A stretch of 64,000 nt of DNA, taken from NCBI GenBank assembly GCA_023101885.1, contig JALPQD010000827.1, positions 372,001 through 436,000 of the forward strand, in the 5' to 3' direction. A program made the translations under genes and the position numbers. Numbering within the stretch: position 1 is the first letter of the stretch; each line of letters starts with the position of its first letter. Origin of the DNA: Typhlomys cinereus. Its lineage: Eukaryota; Chordata; Mammalia; Rodentia; Platacanthomyidae. Under the pieces are notes generated by a model. It saw only the letters and a program-made list of their open reading frames with translations, was not told the DNA's origin and did no database searches. Positions 45,670 through 59,167 of the stretch are shown here, piece by piece.

Positions 45670-46703
45670 AGTGACCACGAGAGATCGCGTCAAATTCACA
45701 TGTTTCACTTTCTCTTCTCAGTCATAAGAATCCTGTAGATGTTCCTACGTTGTAAGTTTTTATGTTCAGAAGAAATTCACACTGGTTTTGTGACGTTTCA
45801 GGGAATATGTTCACGCAGGCCTTGATTTTCCAAAAGAGTGAACCAAGTGAGGAGGATTGCGAGTCAAATGTTGGAGGTGCACTTCTTAGGGATAAGTATC
45901 CTACAGAAGATTCTGTAGTGTTACACTTTGTAAGGTTCAGGAGAAGATCATACTTGTTTTGCGACATTCGCATATAACATGTTCACGCAGGCCGTGATTA
46001 TCCTAAAGAGTGAACCACGTGTGGAGGATTCAGAGTAAATGTTGGAATTGCACTTCTTAGTGATAAGGATCCTAGAGAATTTCGTTTACTGTAACATTTG
46101 TGTTCAGGCGAAAATCATACTGGTTTTGTGACATTTGAGGGCACATGTTCACACAGGCCATGATTTCACAGAATAGTGAACCTAGTGAGGAGTACTCTGA
46201 GTTAACAGAATAGTGAACCTAGTGAGGAGTACTCTAAGTTAAATGTGGCAAGTGCACTGTAGGAGCGTATCGTACAGAAGTTTCGGTATTGTAATTCTTT
46301 GTGTTCAGGAGGAAATCACACTTAGTTTATGACGTTTCCATAAAACATGTTCATGCATGTCTTTCCCTTCCAAAATAGTGAAGGAAGTGAAGAGGACTCA
46401 CAGTTATATATGTAGCATGTGCACTGATATGGTATAATCAATCTACACAGGGTTCTAGACTGTAAAACTTTGCATTCTGGAGAAAACAACATTTGTTTTG
46501 TGCTGATTCTACCAACGATGTTCCTTTCCAAATAGTGAACCAAGTGAAGAGGACTCACAGTTACATATGTAGCATGTCCACTTATTTGGGATAAGTATCC
46601 TACACAGGGTGCTAGACTGTAAAACTTTGTATTCTGGAGAAAACAACTTCTGTTTTGTGCTGATTGTACCAACGATATTCAGGCTTGTAATGAGCTTGAA
46701 AAT
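45670..46703 (+). repeat. HOR unit 40, A-B-C-d-D-E-F, 1034 bp
   Basis: A repeats the CTCAGTCATAAG form of unit 38. Later variants are private: GATTTCACAGAAT in C, GGAGCGTATCG and CACTTAGTTTATG in D, and GTGAAGGAAGTG in E. Confidence 0.9.
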
Positions 46704-47887
46704 AGTGACCACGAGAGATCGCGTCAAATTCACATGTTTCACTTTCTCTTCTCAGTGATAAGAATCCTGTAGATGTTCCTACGTTGTAAGTTTTTATGTT
46801 CAGGAGAAATTCACACTGGTTTTGTGACGTTTTCAGGGAATATGTTCACGCAGCCTTGATTTTCCAAAAGAGTGTACCAAGTGAGGAGGACTGCGAGTCA
46901 AATGCTGGAGGTGCACTTCTTAGGGATAAGTATCCTACAGAAGATTCTATAGTGTTACACTTTGTAAGGTTCAGGAGAAGATCATACTTGTTTTGCGACA
47001 TTCGCATATAACATGTTCACGCAGGCCGTGATTATCCTAAAGAGTGAACCACGTGTGGAGGATTCAGAGTAAATGTTGCAATTGCACTTCTTAGTGATAA
47101 GGATCCTAGAGAATTTCGTTTACTGTAACATTTGTGTTCAGGCGAAAATCATACTTGTTTTGTGACATTTGAGGGCATATGTTCACACAGGCCATGATTT
47201 TACAGAATAGTGACCCTAGTTAGGAGTACTCTGAGTTAACAGAATAGTGAACCTAGTGAGGAGTACTCTGAGTTAAATGTGGCAAGTGCACTGTAGGAGA
47301 AGTATCGTACAGAAGTTTCTGTATTGTACTTCTTTGTGTTCAGGAGGAAATCACACTTGGTTTACGACGTTTCCATGAAACATGTTCATGCATGTCTTTC
47401 CCTTCCACAATAGTGAAGTAAGTGAAGAGGACTCACAGTTATATATGTAGCATGTGCACTGATATGGGATAATCAATCTACACAGGGTTCTAGACTGTAA
47501 AACTTTGCATTCTGGAGAAAACAACATTTCTTTTGTGCTGATTCTACCAACGATGTTCCTTTCCAAATAGTGAACCAAGTGAAGAGGACTCACAGTTATA
47601 TATGCAGCATGTGCACTTATTTGGGATAAGTATCCTTACACAGGGTGCTAGACGGTAAAACTTTGTATTCTGGAGAAAACAACATTTGTTTTGTGCTGAT
47701 TCTACCAACGATGTTCCTTTCCAAATAGTGAAGAGGACTCACAGTTACATATGTAGCATGTCCACTTATTTGGGATAAGTATCCTACACAGGGTGCTAGA
47801 CTGTAAAACTTTGTATTCTGGAGAAAACAACATTTGTTTTGTGCTGATTGTACCAACGATATTCAGGCTTGTAATGAGCTTGAAAAT
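46704..47887 (+). repeat. HOR unit 41, A-B-C-d-D-E-E-F, 1184 bp
   Basis: B starts AGTGTACCAAGTG, a form restricted to units 41-43 and 46. F has lost nine bases at its start (AATAGTGAAGAGGAC), accounting for the short length relative to the 1193 bp class. Confidence 0.9.
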
Positions 47888-48918
47888 AGTGACCACGAGA
47901 GATCGCGTGAAATTCACATGTTTCACTTTCTCTTCTCAGTGATAAGAATCCTGTAGATGTTCCTACGTTGTAAGTTTTTATGTTCAGGAGAAATTCACAC
48001 TGGTTTTGTGACGTTTTCAGGGAATATGTTCACGCAGCCTTGATTTTCCAAAAGAGTGTACCAAGTGAGGAGGACTGCGAGTCAAATGTTGGAGGTGCAC
48101 TTCTTAGGGATAAGTATCCTACAGAAGATTCTATAGTGTTACACTTTGTAAGGTTCAGCAGAAGATCATACTTGTTTTGCGACATTCACATATAACATGT
48201 TCACGTAGGCCGTGATTATCCTAAAGAGTGAACCACGTGTGGAGGATTCAGAGTAAATGTTGCAATTGCACTTCTTAGTGATAAGGATCCTAGAGAATTT
48301 CGTTTACTGTAACATTTGTGTTCAGGCGAAAATCATACTTGTTTTGTGACATTTGAGGGCATATGTTCACACAGGCCATGATTTTACAGAATAGTGACCC
48401 TAGTTAGGAGTACTCTGAGTTAACAGAATAGTGAACCTAGTGAGGAGTACTCTGAGTTAAATGTGGCAAGTGCACTGTAGGAGAAGTATCGTACAGAAGT
48501 TTCGGTATTGTAATTCTTTGTGTTCAGGAGGAAATCACACTTCGTTTACGACGTTTCCATGAAACATGTTCATGCATGTCTTTCCCTTCCAAAATAGTGA
48601 AGTAAGTGAAGAGGACTCACAGTTATATATGTAGCATGTGCACTGATATGGTGTAATCAATCTACACAGGGTTCTAGACTGTAAAACTTTGTATTCTGGA
48701 GAAAACAACATTTGTTTTGTGCTGATTCTACCAAGGATGTTCCTTTCCAAAGAGTGAACCAAGTGAAGAGGACTCACAGTTACATATGTAGCATGTCCAC
48801 TTATTTGGGATAAGTATCCTACACAGGGTTCTAGACTTTAAAACTTTGTATTCTGGAGAAAACAACATTTGTTTTGTGCTGATTGTACCAACGATATTCA
48901 GGTAATGAGCTTGAAAAT
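47888..48918 (+). repeat. HOR unit 42, A-B-C-d-D-E-F, 1031 bp
   Basis: B has GGTTCAGCAG and GACATTCACATATAAC. D has CACTTCGTTTACG. F carries the four-base loss ATTCAGGTAATGAGC. Confidence 0.9.
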
Positions 48919-49954
48919 ACTGACCACGAGAGATCGCGTCAAATTCACATGTTTCACTTTCTCTTCTCAGTGATAAGAATCCTGTAGATGTTCCTACGTT
49001 GTAAGTTTTTATGTTCAGGAGAAATTCACACTGGTTTTGTGATGTTTTCAGGGAATATGTTCACGCAGGCCTTGATTTTCCAAAAGAGTGTACCAAGTGA
49101 GGACGACTGCGAGTCAAATGTTGGAGGTGCACTTCTTAGGGATAAGTATCCTACAGAAGATTCTATAGTGTTACACTTTGTAAGGTTCAGCAGAAGATCA
49201 TACTTGTTTTGCGACATTCACATATAACATGTTCACGTAGACCGTGATTATCCTAAAGAGTGAACCACGTGTGGAGGATTCAGAGTAAATGTTGCAATTG
49301 CACTTCTTAGTGATAAGGATCCTAGAGAATTTCGTTTACTGTAACATTTGTGTTCAGGCGAAAATCATACTTGTTTTGTGACATTTGAGGGCACATGTTC
49401 ACACAGGCCATGATTTTACAGAATAGTGACCCTAGTTAGGAGTACTCTGAGTTAACAGAATAGTGAACCTAGTGAGGAGTACTCTGAGTTAAATGTGGCA
49501 AGTGCACTGTAGGAGAAGTATCGTACAGAAGTTTCGGTATTGTAATTCTTTGTGTTCAGGAGGAAATCACACTTGGTTTACGACGTTTCCATGAAACATG
49601 TTCATGCATGTCTTTCCCTTCCAAAATAGTGAAGTAAGTGAAGAGGACTCACAGTTATATATGTAGCATGTGCACTGATATGGGATAATCAATCTACACA
49701 GGGTTCTAGACTGTAAAACTTTGTATTCTGGAGAAAACAACATTTGTTTTGTGCTGATTCTACCAACGATGTTCCTTTCCAAACAGTGAACCAAGTGAAG
49801 AAGACTCACAGTTACATATGTAGCATGTCCACTTATTTGGTATAAGTATCCTACACAGGGTTCTAGACTGTAAAACTTTGTATTCTGGAGAAAACAACAT
49901 TTGTTTTGTGCTGATTGTACCAACGATATTCAGGCTTGTAATGAGCTTGAAAAT
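48919..49954 (+). repeat. HOR unit 43, A-B-C-d-D-E-F, 1036 bp
   Basis: Like unit 42 in B (GGTTCAGCAG), with private GTGATGTTTTC in A and GAGGACGACTGCG in B. E begins CAGTGAACCAAGTGAAGAAG at its boundary with F. Confidence 0.9.
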
Positions 49955-51147
49955 AGTGACCACGAGAGATCGCGTCAAATTCACATGTTTCACTTTCTCT
50001 TCTCAGTGATAAGAATCCTGCAGATGTTCCTACGTTGTAAGTTTTTATGTTCAGGAGAAATTCACACTGGTTTTGTGACGTTTTCAGGGAATATTTTCAC
50101 GGAGGCCTTGATTTTCCAAAAGAGTGAACCAAGTGAGGAGGACTGCGAGTCACATGTTGGAGGTGCACTTCTTAGGGATAAGTATCCTACAGAAGATTCT
50201 GTAGTGTTACACTTTGTAAGGTTCTGGAGACGATCATACTTGTTTTGCGACATTCGCATATAACATGTTCACGCAGGCCGTGATTATCCTAAAGAGTGAA
50301 CCACGTGTGGAGCATTCAGAGTAAATGTTGGAATTGCACTTCTTTGTGATAAGGATCCTAGAGAATTTCGTTTACTGTAACATTTGTGTTCAGGCGAAAA
50401 TCATACTTGTTTTGTGACATTTGAGGGCACATGTTCACACAGGCCATGATTTTACAGAATAGTGACCCTAGTTAGGAGTACTCTGAGTTAACAGAATAGT
50501 GAACCTAGTGAGGAGTACTCTGAGTTAAATGTGGCAAGTGCACTGTAGGAGAAGTATCGTACAGAAGTTTCTGTATTGTAATTCTTTGTGTTCAGGAGGA
50601 AATCACACTTGGTTAACGACGTTTCCATGAAACATGTTCATGCATGTCTTTCCCTTCCAAAATAGTGAAGTAAGTGAAGAGGACTCACAGTTACATATGT
50701 AGCATGTGCACGTATGTGGGATAATCAATCTACACAGGGATCTAGACTGTAAAACTTTGTATTCTGGAGAAAACAACATTTGTTTTGTGCTGATTCTACC
50801 AACGATGTTCCTTTCCAAATAGTGAACAAGTGAAGAGGACTCACAGTTACTTATGTAGCATGTCCACTTATTTGGGATAAGTATCCTACACAGGGTGCTA
50901 GACTGTAAAACTTTGTATTCTGGAGAAAACAACATTTGTTTTGTGCTGATTCTACCAACGATGTTCCTTTCCAAAATAGTGAACCAAGTGAAGAGGACTC
51001 ACAGTTATATGTGTAGCATGTGCACTCATTTGGGATAAGTATCCTCCACAGGGTTCTAGACTGTAAAACTTTGTATTCTGGAGAAAACAACATTTGTTTT
51101 GTGCTGATTGTACCAATGATATTCAGGCTTGTAATGAGCTTGAAAGT
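49955..51147 (+). repeat. HOR unit 44, A-B-C-d-D-E-E-F, 1193 bp
   Basis: A has GAATATTTTCACGGAGG, B has GAGTCACATG and GGTTCTGGAGACG, and D has GGTTAACGACG, a second GTTAAC outside d. The body recurs in unit 45. Confidence 0.9.
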
Positions 51148-52302
51148 AGTGACCATGAGAGATCGCATCAAATTCACATGTTTCACTTTCTCTACTCAGT
51201 GATAAGAATCCTGTAGATGTTCCTACGTTGTAAGTTTTTATGTTCAGGAGAAATTCACACTGGTTTTGTGACGTTTTCAGGGAATATTTCACGGAGGCCT
51301 TGATTTTCCAAAAGAGTGAACCAAGTGAGGAGGACTGCGAGTCACATGTTGGAGGTACACTTCTTAGGGATAAGTATCCTACAGAAGATTCTGTAGTGTT
51401 ACACTTTGTAAGGTTCTGGAGACGATCATACTTGTTTTGCGACATTCGCATATAACATGTTCACGCAGGCCGTGATTATCCTAAAGAGTGAACCACGTGT
51501 GGAGGATTCAGAGTACATGTTGGAATTGCACTTCTTAGTGATAAGGATCCTAGAGAATTTCGTTTACTGTAACATTTGTGTTCAGGCGAAAATCGTACTT
51601 GTTTTGTGACATTTGAGGGCACATGTTCACACAGGCCATGATTTTACAGAATAGTGACCCGAGTTAGGAGTACTCTGAGTTAACAGAATAGTGAACCTAG
51701 TGAGGAGTACTCTGAGTTAAATGTGGCAAGTGCACTGTAGGAGAAGTATCGTACAGAAGTTTCTGTATTGTAATTCTTTGTGTTCAGGAGGAAATCACAC
51801 TTGGTTAACGACGTTTCCATGAAACATGTTCATGCATGTCTTTCCCTTCCAAAATAGTGAAGTAAGTGAAGAGGACTCACAGTTACATATGTAGCATGTG
51901 CACGTATGTGGGATAATCAATCTACACAGGGATCTAGACTGTAAAACTTTGTATTCTGGAGAAAACAACATTTGTTTTGTGCTGATTCTACCAACGATGT
52001 TCCTTTCCAAATAGTGAACAAGTGAAGAGGACTCACAGTTACTTATGTAGCATGTCCACTTATTTGGGATAAGTATCCTACACAGGGTGCTAGACTGTAA
52101 AACTTTGTATTCTGGAGAAAACAACATTTGTTTTGTGCTGATTCTACCAACGATGTTCCTTTCCAAAATAGTGAACCAAGTGAAGAGGACTCACAGTTAT
52201 ATGTGTAGCATGTGCACTCATTTGGGATAAGTATCCTCCACAGGGTTCTAGACTGTAAAACTTTGTATTCTGGAGAAAACAACATTTGTTTTGTGCTGAT
52301 TC
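50010..52302 (+). repeat. 1193 bp tandem duplication (two copies)
   Basis: Body of unit 44 (50,010-51,110) and of unit 45 (51,203-52,302), sharing GGTTCTGGAGACG, GGTTAACGACG and ACTTATGTAGC. The second copy breaks off inside an E monomer, where GATTCTACC replaces the F-type GATTGTACC. Confidence 0.88.
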
Positions 52303-52646
52303 TACCAACGATGTTCCTTTCCAAAATAGTGAACCAAGTGAAGAGGACTCACAGTTATATATGTAGCATGTGCACTTATTTGGGATAAGTATCCTTACAC
52401 AGGGTGCTAGACGGTAAAACTTTGTATTCTGGAGAAAACAACATTTGTTTTGTGCTGATTCTACCAACGATGTTCCTTTCCAAATAGTGAAGAGGACTCA
52501 CAGTTACATATGTATCGTGTCCACTTATTTAGGATAAGTATCCTACACAGGGTGCTAGACTGTAAAACTTTGTATTCTGGAGAAAACAACATTTGTTTTG
52601 TGCTGATTGTACCAACGATATTCAGGCTTGTAATGAGCTTGAAAAT
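51148..52646 (+). repeat. HOR unit 45, A-B-C-d-D-E-E-E-E-F, 1499 bp
   Basis: Begins as a copy of unit 44, then gains extra E monomers ending in the unit 41 type join (GATGTTCCTTTCCAAATAGT followed by GAAGAGGAC). A has CCATGAGAGATCGCATC, two CpG-to-TpG/CpA-type changes, and CTCTACTCAG. Confidence 0.89.
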
Positions 52647-53677
52647 AGTGACCACGAGAGATCGCGTGAAATTCACATGTTTCACTTTCTCTTCTCAGTG
52701 ATAAGAATCCTGTAGATGTTCCTACGTTGTAAGTTTTTATGTTCAGGAGAAATTCACACTGGTTTTGTGACGTTTTCAGGGAATATGTTCATGCAGCCTT
52801 GATTTTCCAAAAGAGTGTACCAAGTGAGGAGGACTGCGAGTCAAATGTTGGAGGTGCACTTCTTAGGGATAAGTATCCTACAGAAGATTCTATAGTGTTA
52901 CACTTTGTAAGGTTCAGGAGAAGATCACACTTGTTTTGCGACATTCGCATATAACATGTTCACGCAGGCCGTGATTATCCTAAAGAGTGAACCACGTGTG
53001 GAGGATTCAGAGTAAATGTTGAAATTGCACTTCTTAGTGATAAGGATCCTAGAGAATTTCGTTTACTCTAACATTTGTGTTCAGGCGAAAATCGTACTTG
53101 TTTTGTGACATTTGAGGGCACATGTTCACACAGGCCATGATTTTACAGAGTAGTGACCCTAGTTAGGAGTACTCTGAGTTAACAGAATAGTGAACTTAGT
53201 GAGGAGTACTCTGAGTTAAATGTGGCAAGTGCACTGTAGGAGAAGTATCGTACAGAAGTTTCTGTATTGTAATTCTTTGTGTTCAGGAGGAAGTCACACT
53301 TGGTTTACGACGTTTCCATGAAACATGTTCATGCATGTCTTTCCCTTCCACAATAGTGAAGTAAGTGAAGAGGACTCACAGTTACATATGTAGCATGTGC
53401 ACTGATATGGGATAATCAATCTACACAGGGTTCTAGACTGTAAAACTTTGTATTCTGGAGAAAACAACATTTGTTTTGTGCTGATTCTACCAACGATGTT
53501 CCTTTCCAAATAGTGAACCAAGTGAAGAGGACTCACAGTTATATATGTAGCATGTGCACTCATTTGGGATAAGTATCCTCCACAGGGTTCTAGACTGTAA
53601 AACTTTGTATTCTGGAGAAAACAACATTTGTTTTGTGCTGATTGTACCAACGATATTCATGTAATGAGCTTGAAAAT
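52647..53677 (+). repeat. HOR unit 46, A-B-C-d-D-E-F, 1031 bp
   Basis: A has TTCATGCAGCC. B has the AGTGTACC start and AGATCACAC. C has TTGAAATTGC and TTTACTCTAAC. F ends with the four-base-deleted tail ATTCATGTAATG. Confidence 0.9.
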
Positions 53678-54871
53678 AGTGACCACGAGAGATCGCGTCA
53701 AATTCACATGTTTCACTTTCTCTTCTCAGTGATAAGAATCCTGTAGATGTTCCTACGTTGTAAATTTTTATGTTCAGGAGAAATTCACACTGGTTTTGTG
53801 ACGTTTTCAGGGAATATGTTCACGCAGGCCTTGATTTTCCAAAAGAGTAAACCAAGTGAGGAGGACTGCGAGTCAATTGTTGGAGGTGCACTTCTTAGAG
53901 ATAAGTATCCTACAGAAGATTCTGTAGTGTTAATATTTCTAAGGTTCAGGAGAAGATCATACTTGTTTTGCGACATTCGCATATAACATGTTCACGCAGG
54001 CCGTGATTATCCTAAAGAGTGAACCACGTGTGGAGGATTCAGAGTAAATGTTGGAATTGCACTTCTTAGTGATAAGGATCCTAGAGAATTCCGTTTACTG
54101 TAACATTTGTGTTCAGGCGAAAATCATACTTGTTTTGTGACATTTGAGGGCACATGTTCACACAGGCCATGATTTTACAGAATAGTGAACCTAGTGAGGA
54201 GTACTCTGAGTTAACAGAATAGTGAACCTAGTGAGGAGTACTCTGTGTTAAATGTGGCAAGTGCACTGTAGGAGAAGTATCGTACAGAAATTTCTATATT
54301 GTAATTCTTTGTGTTCAGGAGGAAATCACACTTGGTTTACGACGTTTCCATGAAACATGTTCATGCATGTCTTTCCCTTCCAAAATAGTGAAGTAAGTGA
54401 AGAGGACTCACAGTTATATATGTAGCATGTGCACTGATATGGGATAATCAATCTACACAGGGATCTAGACTGTAAAAGTTTGGATTCTGGAGAAAACAAC
54501 ATTTGTTTTGTGCTGATTCTACCAACGATGTTCCTTTCCAAATAGTGAACCAAGTGAAGAGGACTCACAGTTACATATGTAGCATGTCCACTTATTTGGG
54601 ATAAGTATCCTACACAGGGTGCTAGACTGTAAAACTTTGTATTCTGGGGAAAACAACATTTGTTTTGTGCTGATTCTACCAACGATGTTCCTTTCCAAAA
54701 TAGTGAACCAAGTGAAGAGGACTCACAGTTATAGGTGTAGCATGTGCACTCATTTGGGATAAGTATCCTCCACAGGGTTCTAGACTGTAAAACTTTGTAT
54801 TCTGGAAGAAACAACATTTGTTTTGTGCTGATTGTACCAACGATATTCAGGCTTGTAATGAGCTTGAAAAT
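53678..54871 (+). repeat. HOR unit 47, A-B-C-d-D-E-E-F, 1194 bp
   Basis: A has TTGTAAATTTTT, which destroys the GTAAGT seen elsewhere. B has AGTAAACC, CAATTGTTGG and TTAATATTTCTAAGG. The first E has GGGATCTAGACTG and GTTTGGATTCTGG. Unit 53 is its copy at +6680 bp. Confidence 0.91.
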
Positions 54872-55907
54872 AGTGACCTCGAGAGATCGCGTCAAATTCA
54901 GCTGTTTCACTTTCTCTTCTCAGTGATAAGAATCCTGTAGATGTTCCTACCTTGTAAGTTTTTATGTTCAGGAGAAATTCACACTGGTTTTGTGACGTTG
55001 TAAGGGAATATGTTCACGCAGGCCTTGATTTTCCAAAAGAGTGAACCAAGTGAGGAGGACTGCGAGTCACATGTTGGAGGTGCACTTCTTAGGGATAAGT
55101 ATCCTACAGAAGATTCTGTAGTGTTACACTTTGTAAGGTTCAGGAGAAGATCATACTTGTTTTGCGACATTCGCATATAACATGTTCACGTAGGCCGTGA
55201 TTATCCTAAAGAGTGAACCACGTGTGGAGGATTCAGAGTAAATGTTGGAATTGCACTTCTTAGTGATAAGGATTCCAGAGAATTTCGTTTACTGTAACAT
55301 TTGTGTTCAGGCGAAAATCATACTTGTTTTGTGACATTTGAGGGCACATGTTCACACAGGCCATGATTTTACAGAATAGTGACCCTAGTGAGGAGTACTC
55401 TGAGTTAACAGAATAGTGAACCTAGTGAGGAGTACTCTGAGTTAAATGTGGCAAGTGCACTGTAGGAGAAGTATCGTACAGAAGTTTCTGTAATGTAATT
55501 CTTTGTGTTCAGGAGGAAATCACACTTGGTTTACGACGTTTCCATGAAACATGTTCATGCATGTCTTTCCCTTCCAAAAGAGTGAAGTAAGTGAAGAGGA
55601 CTCACAGTTACATATGTAGCATGTCCACTTATTTGGGATAAGTATCCTATACAGGGTGCTAGACTGTAAAACTTTGTATTCTGGAGAAAACAACATTTGT
55701 TTTGTGCTGATTCTACCAACGATGTTCCTTTTCAAAATAGTGAACCAAGTGAAGAGGACTCACAGTTATATGTGTAGCATCAGCACTCATTTCGGATAAG
55801 TATCCTCCACAGGGTTCTAGACTATAAAAATTTGTATTCTGGAGAAAACAACATTTGTTTGTGCTGATTGTACCAACGATATTCAGGCTTGTAATGAGCT
55901 TGAAAAT
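54872..55907 (+). repeat. HOR unit 48, A-B-C-d-D-E-F, 1036 bp
   Basis: A has GACCTCGAGAG, ATTCAGCTG and GACGTTGTAAGG. C has AAGGATTCCAG, so the GGATCC site is lost. D has TCTGTAATG, and F starts with GTAGCATCAGCAC. It pairs with unit 54. Confidence 0.91.
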
Positions 55908-56943
55908 AGTGACCACGAGAGATCACGTGAAATTCACATGTTTCACTTTCTCTTCTCAGTGATAAGAATCCTGTAGATGTTCCTACGTTGTAAGTTTTTA
56001 TGTTCAGGAGAAATTCACACTGGTTTTGTGACGTTTTCAGGGAATATGTTCACGCAGGCCTTGATTTTCCAAAAGAGTGAACCAAGTGAGGAGGACTGCG
56101 AGTCACATGTTGGAGGTGCACTTCTTAGGGATAAGTATCCTACAGAAGATTCTGTAGTGTTACACTTTGTAAGGTTCAGGAGAAGATCATACTTGTTTTG
56201 CGACATTCGCATATAACATGTTCACGCAGGCCGTGATTATCCTAAAGAGTGAACCACGTGTGGAGGATTCAGAGTAAATGTTGGAATTGCACTTCTTAGT
56301 GATAAGGATCCTAGAGAATTTCGTTTACTGTAACATTTGTGTTCAGGCGAAAATCATACTTGTTTTGTGACCTTTGAGGGCACATGTTCACACAGGCCAT
56401 GATTTTACAGAATAGTGACCCTAGTGAGGAGTACTCTGAGTTAACAGAATAGTGAACCTAGTGAGGAGTACACTGAGTTAAATGTGGCATGTGCACTGTA
56501 GGAGAAGTATCGTACAGAAGTTTCTGTATTGTAATTCTTTGTGTTCAGGAGGAAATCACACTTGGTTTATGACGTTTCCATGAAACATGTTCATGCATGT
56601 CTTTCCCTTCCAAAATAGTGAAGTAAGTGAAGAGGACTCAGAGTTATATATGTAGCATGTGCACGTATATGGGATAATCAATCTACACAGGGTTCTAGAC
56701 TGTAAAACTTTGTATTCTGGAGAAAACAACATTTGTTTTGTGCTGATTCTACCAACGATGTTCCTTTCCAAATAGTGAACCAAGTGAAGAGGACTCACAG
56801 TTACATATGTAGCATGTCCACTTATTTGGGATAAGTATCCTACACAGGGTGCTAGACTGTAAAACTTTGTATTCTGGAGAAAACAACATTTGTTTTGTGC
56901 TGATTCTACCAACGATATTCAGGCTTGTAATGAGCTTGAAAAT
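55908..56943 (+). repeat. HOR unit 49, A-B-C-d-D-E-F, 1036 bp
   Basis: A has GAGATCACGTG. C has GTGACCTTTGAGG, and D has GTACACTGAG and GTGGCATG. F is atypical: it keeps the E-type GATTCTACC before the F tail. Confidence 0.9.
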
Positions 56944-57974
56944 AGTGACCACGAGAGATCGCGTCAAATTCACGTTTCACTTTCTCTTCTCAGTGATAAG
57001 AATCCTGTAGATGTTCCTACGTTGTAAGTTTTTATGTTCAGGAGAAATTCACACTGGTTTTGTGACGTTGTCATGGAATATGTTCACGCAGGCCTTGATT
57101 TTCCAAAAGAGTGAACCAAGTGAGGAGGACTTGCGAGTCAAATGTTGGAGGTGCACTTCTTAGGGATAAGTATCCTACAGAAGATTCTATAGTGTTACAC
57201 TTTGTAAGGTTCAGGAGAAGATCATACTTGTTTTGCGACATTCGCATATAACATGTTCACGCAGGCCGTGATTATCCTAAAGAGTGAACCACGTGTGGAG
57301 GATTCAGAGTAAATGTTGGAATTGCACTTCTTAGTGATAAGGATCCTAGAGAATTTCGTTTACTGTAACATTTGTGTTCAGGCGAAAATCATACTTGTTT
57401 TGTGACATTTGAGGGCACATGTTCACACAGGCCATGATTTTACAGAATAGTGAACCTAGTTAGGAGTACTCTGAGTTAACAGAATAGTGAACCTAGTGAG
57501 GAGTACTGTGAGTTAAATGTGGCAAGTGCACTGTAGGAGAAGTATCGTACAGAAATTTCTATATTGTAATTCTTTGTGTTCAGGAGGAAATCACACTTGG
57601 TTTACGACGTTTCCATGAAACATGTTCATGCATGTCTTTCCCTTCCACAATAGTGAAGTAAGTGAAGAGGACTCACAGTTATATATGTAGCATGTGCACT
57701 GATATGGGATAATCAATCTACACAGGCATCTAGACTGTAAAAGTTTGGATTCTGGAGAAAACAACATTTGTTTTGTGCTGATTCTACCAACGATGTTCCT
57801 TTCCAAATAGTGAACCAAGTGAAGAGGACTCACAGTTACATATGTAGCATGTCCACTTATTTGGTATAAGTATCCTCCACAGGGTTCTAGACTGTAAAAC
57901 TTTGTATTCTGGAGAAAACAACATTTGTTTTGTGCTGATTGTACCAACGATATTCATGTAATGAGCTTGAAAAT
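56944..57974 (+). repeat. HOR unit 50, A-B-C-d-D-E-F, 1031 bp
   Basis: A lacks two bases in TTCACGTTTCAC and has GACGTTGTCATGG. B has a one-base insertion in GAGGACTTGCGAG that interrupts the usual accidental open frame. E has CAGGCATCTAGAC, and F has the ATTCATGTAATG tail. Confidence 0.9.
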
Positions 57975-58355
57975 AGTGACCACGAGAGATCGCGTCAAAT
58001 TCACATGTTTCACTTTCTCTTCTCAGTGATAAGAATCCTGTAGATGTTCCTACGTTGTAACTTTTTATGTTCAGGAGAAATTCACACTGGTTTTGTGACG
58101 TTTTCAGGGAATATGTTCAAGCAGGCCTTGATTTTCCAAAAGAGTAAACCAAGTGATGAGGACTGCGAGTCAATTGTTGGAGGTGCACTTCTTAGAGATA
58201 AGTATCCTACAGAAGATTCTGTAATGTTAATAATTGTAAGGTTCAGGAGAAGATCATACTTGTTTTGCGACATTCGCATATAACATGTTCACGCACGCCG
58301 TGATTATCCTAAAGAGTGAACAACGTGTGGAGGATTCAGAGTAAATGTTGGAATT
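57750..58355 (+). repeat. Block duplicated at +5645 bp, copy 1
   Basis: From E/F of unit 50 into C of unit 51, matching 63,395-64,000 and probably continuing past the window edge. Confidence 0.87.
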
Positions 58356-59167
58356 GCACTTCTTAGTGATAAGGATCCTAGAGAATTTCGTTTACTGTAA
58401 CATTTGTGTTCAGGCGAAAATCATACTTGTTTTGTGACATTTGAGGGCACATGTTCACACAGGCCATGATTTTACAGAATAGTGACCCTAGTTAGGAGTA
58501 CTCTGAGTTAACAGAATAGTGAACCTAGTGAGGAGTACTCTGTGTTAAATGTGGCAAGTGCACTGTTGGAGAAGTATCGTACAGAAGTTTCTGTATTGTA
58601 ATTCTTTGTGTTCAGGAGGAAATCACACTTGGTTTACGACGTTTCCATGAAACATATTCATGCATGTCTTTCCCTTAAAAATAGTGAAGTAAGTGAAGAG
58701 GACTCACAGTTATATATGTAGCATGTGCACTGATATGGGATAATCAATCTACACAGGGTTCTAGACTGTAAAACTTTGTATTCTGGAGAAAACAACATTT
58801 GTTTTGTGCTGATTCTACCAACGATGTTCCTTTCCAAAGAGTGAACCAAGTGAAGAGGACTCACAGTTACATATGTAGCATGTCCACTTATTTGGGATAA
58901 GTATCCTACACAGGGTGCTAGACTGTAAAACTTTGTATTCTGGGGAAAACAACATTTGTTTTGTGCTGATTCTACCAACGATGTTCCTTTCCAAAATAGT
59001 GAACCAAGTGAAGAGGACTCACAGTTATATGTGTAGCATGTGCACTCATTTGTGATAAGTATCCTACACAGGGTTCTAGACTGTAAAACTTTGTATTCTG
59101 GGGAAAACAACATTTGTTTTGTGCTGATTGTACCAACGATATTCAGGCTTGTAATGAGCTTGAAGAT
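57975..59167 (+). repeat. HOR unit 51, A-B-C-d-D-E-E-F, 1193 bp
   Basis: A has TTGTAACTTTTTATG and ATGTTCAAGC. B has AGTGATGAGG and GTAATGTTAATAATTG. C has GAACAACGTG, and D ends CCCTTAAAAATAG. A to early C is shared with the partial unit 56. Confidence 0.9.

Larger units (their letters stand above)
41080..46090 (+). repeat. 2482 bp tandem duplication (two copies)
   Basis: Units 36-37 recur as units 38-39 at an offset of 2482-2483 bp, and the resemblance runs on into A-C of unit 40. Shared oddities are the six-base loss in D, CTTCATAGCG in B and GGGCCCATG in C. Few differences are visible, so the event looks recent. Confidence 0.9.
53550..56825 (+). repeat. Block duplicated at +6680 bp, copy 1
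   Basis: Units 47, 48 and most of 49 recur at 60,230-63,505 with only a few visible differences (for example GGATTCAG versus GGATTTAG at the start of C). The GGATCC-lost C and the GTAAAT form of A are duplicated with it. Confidence 0.9.
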
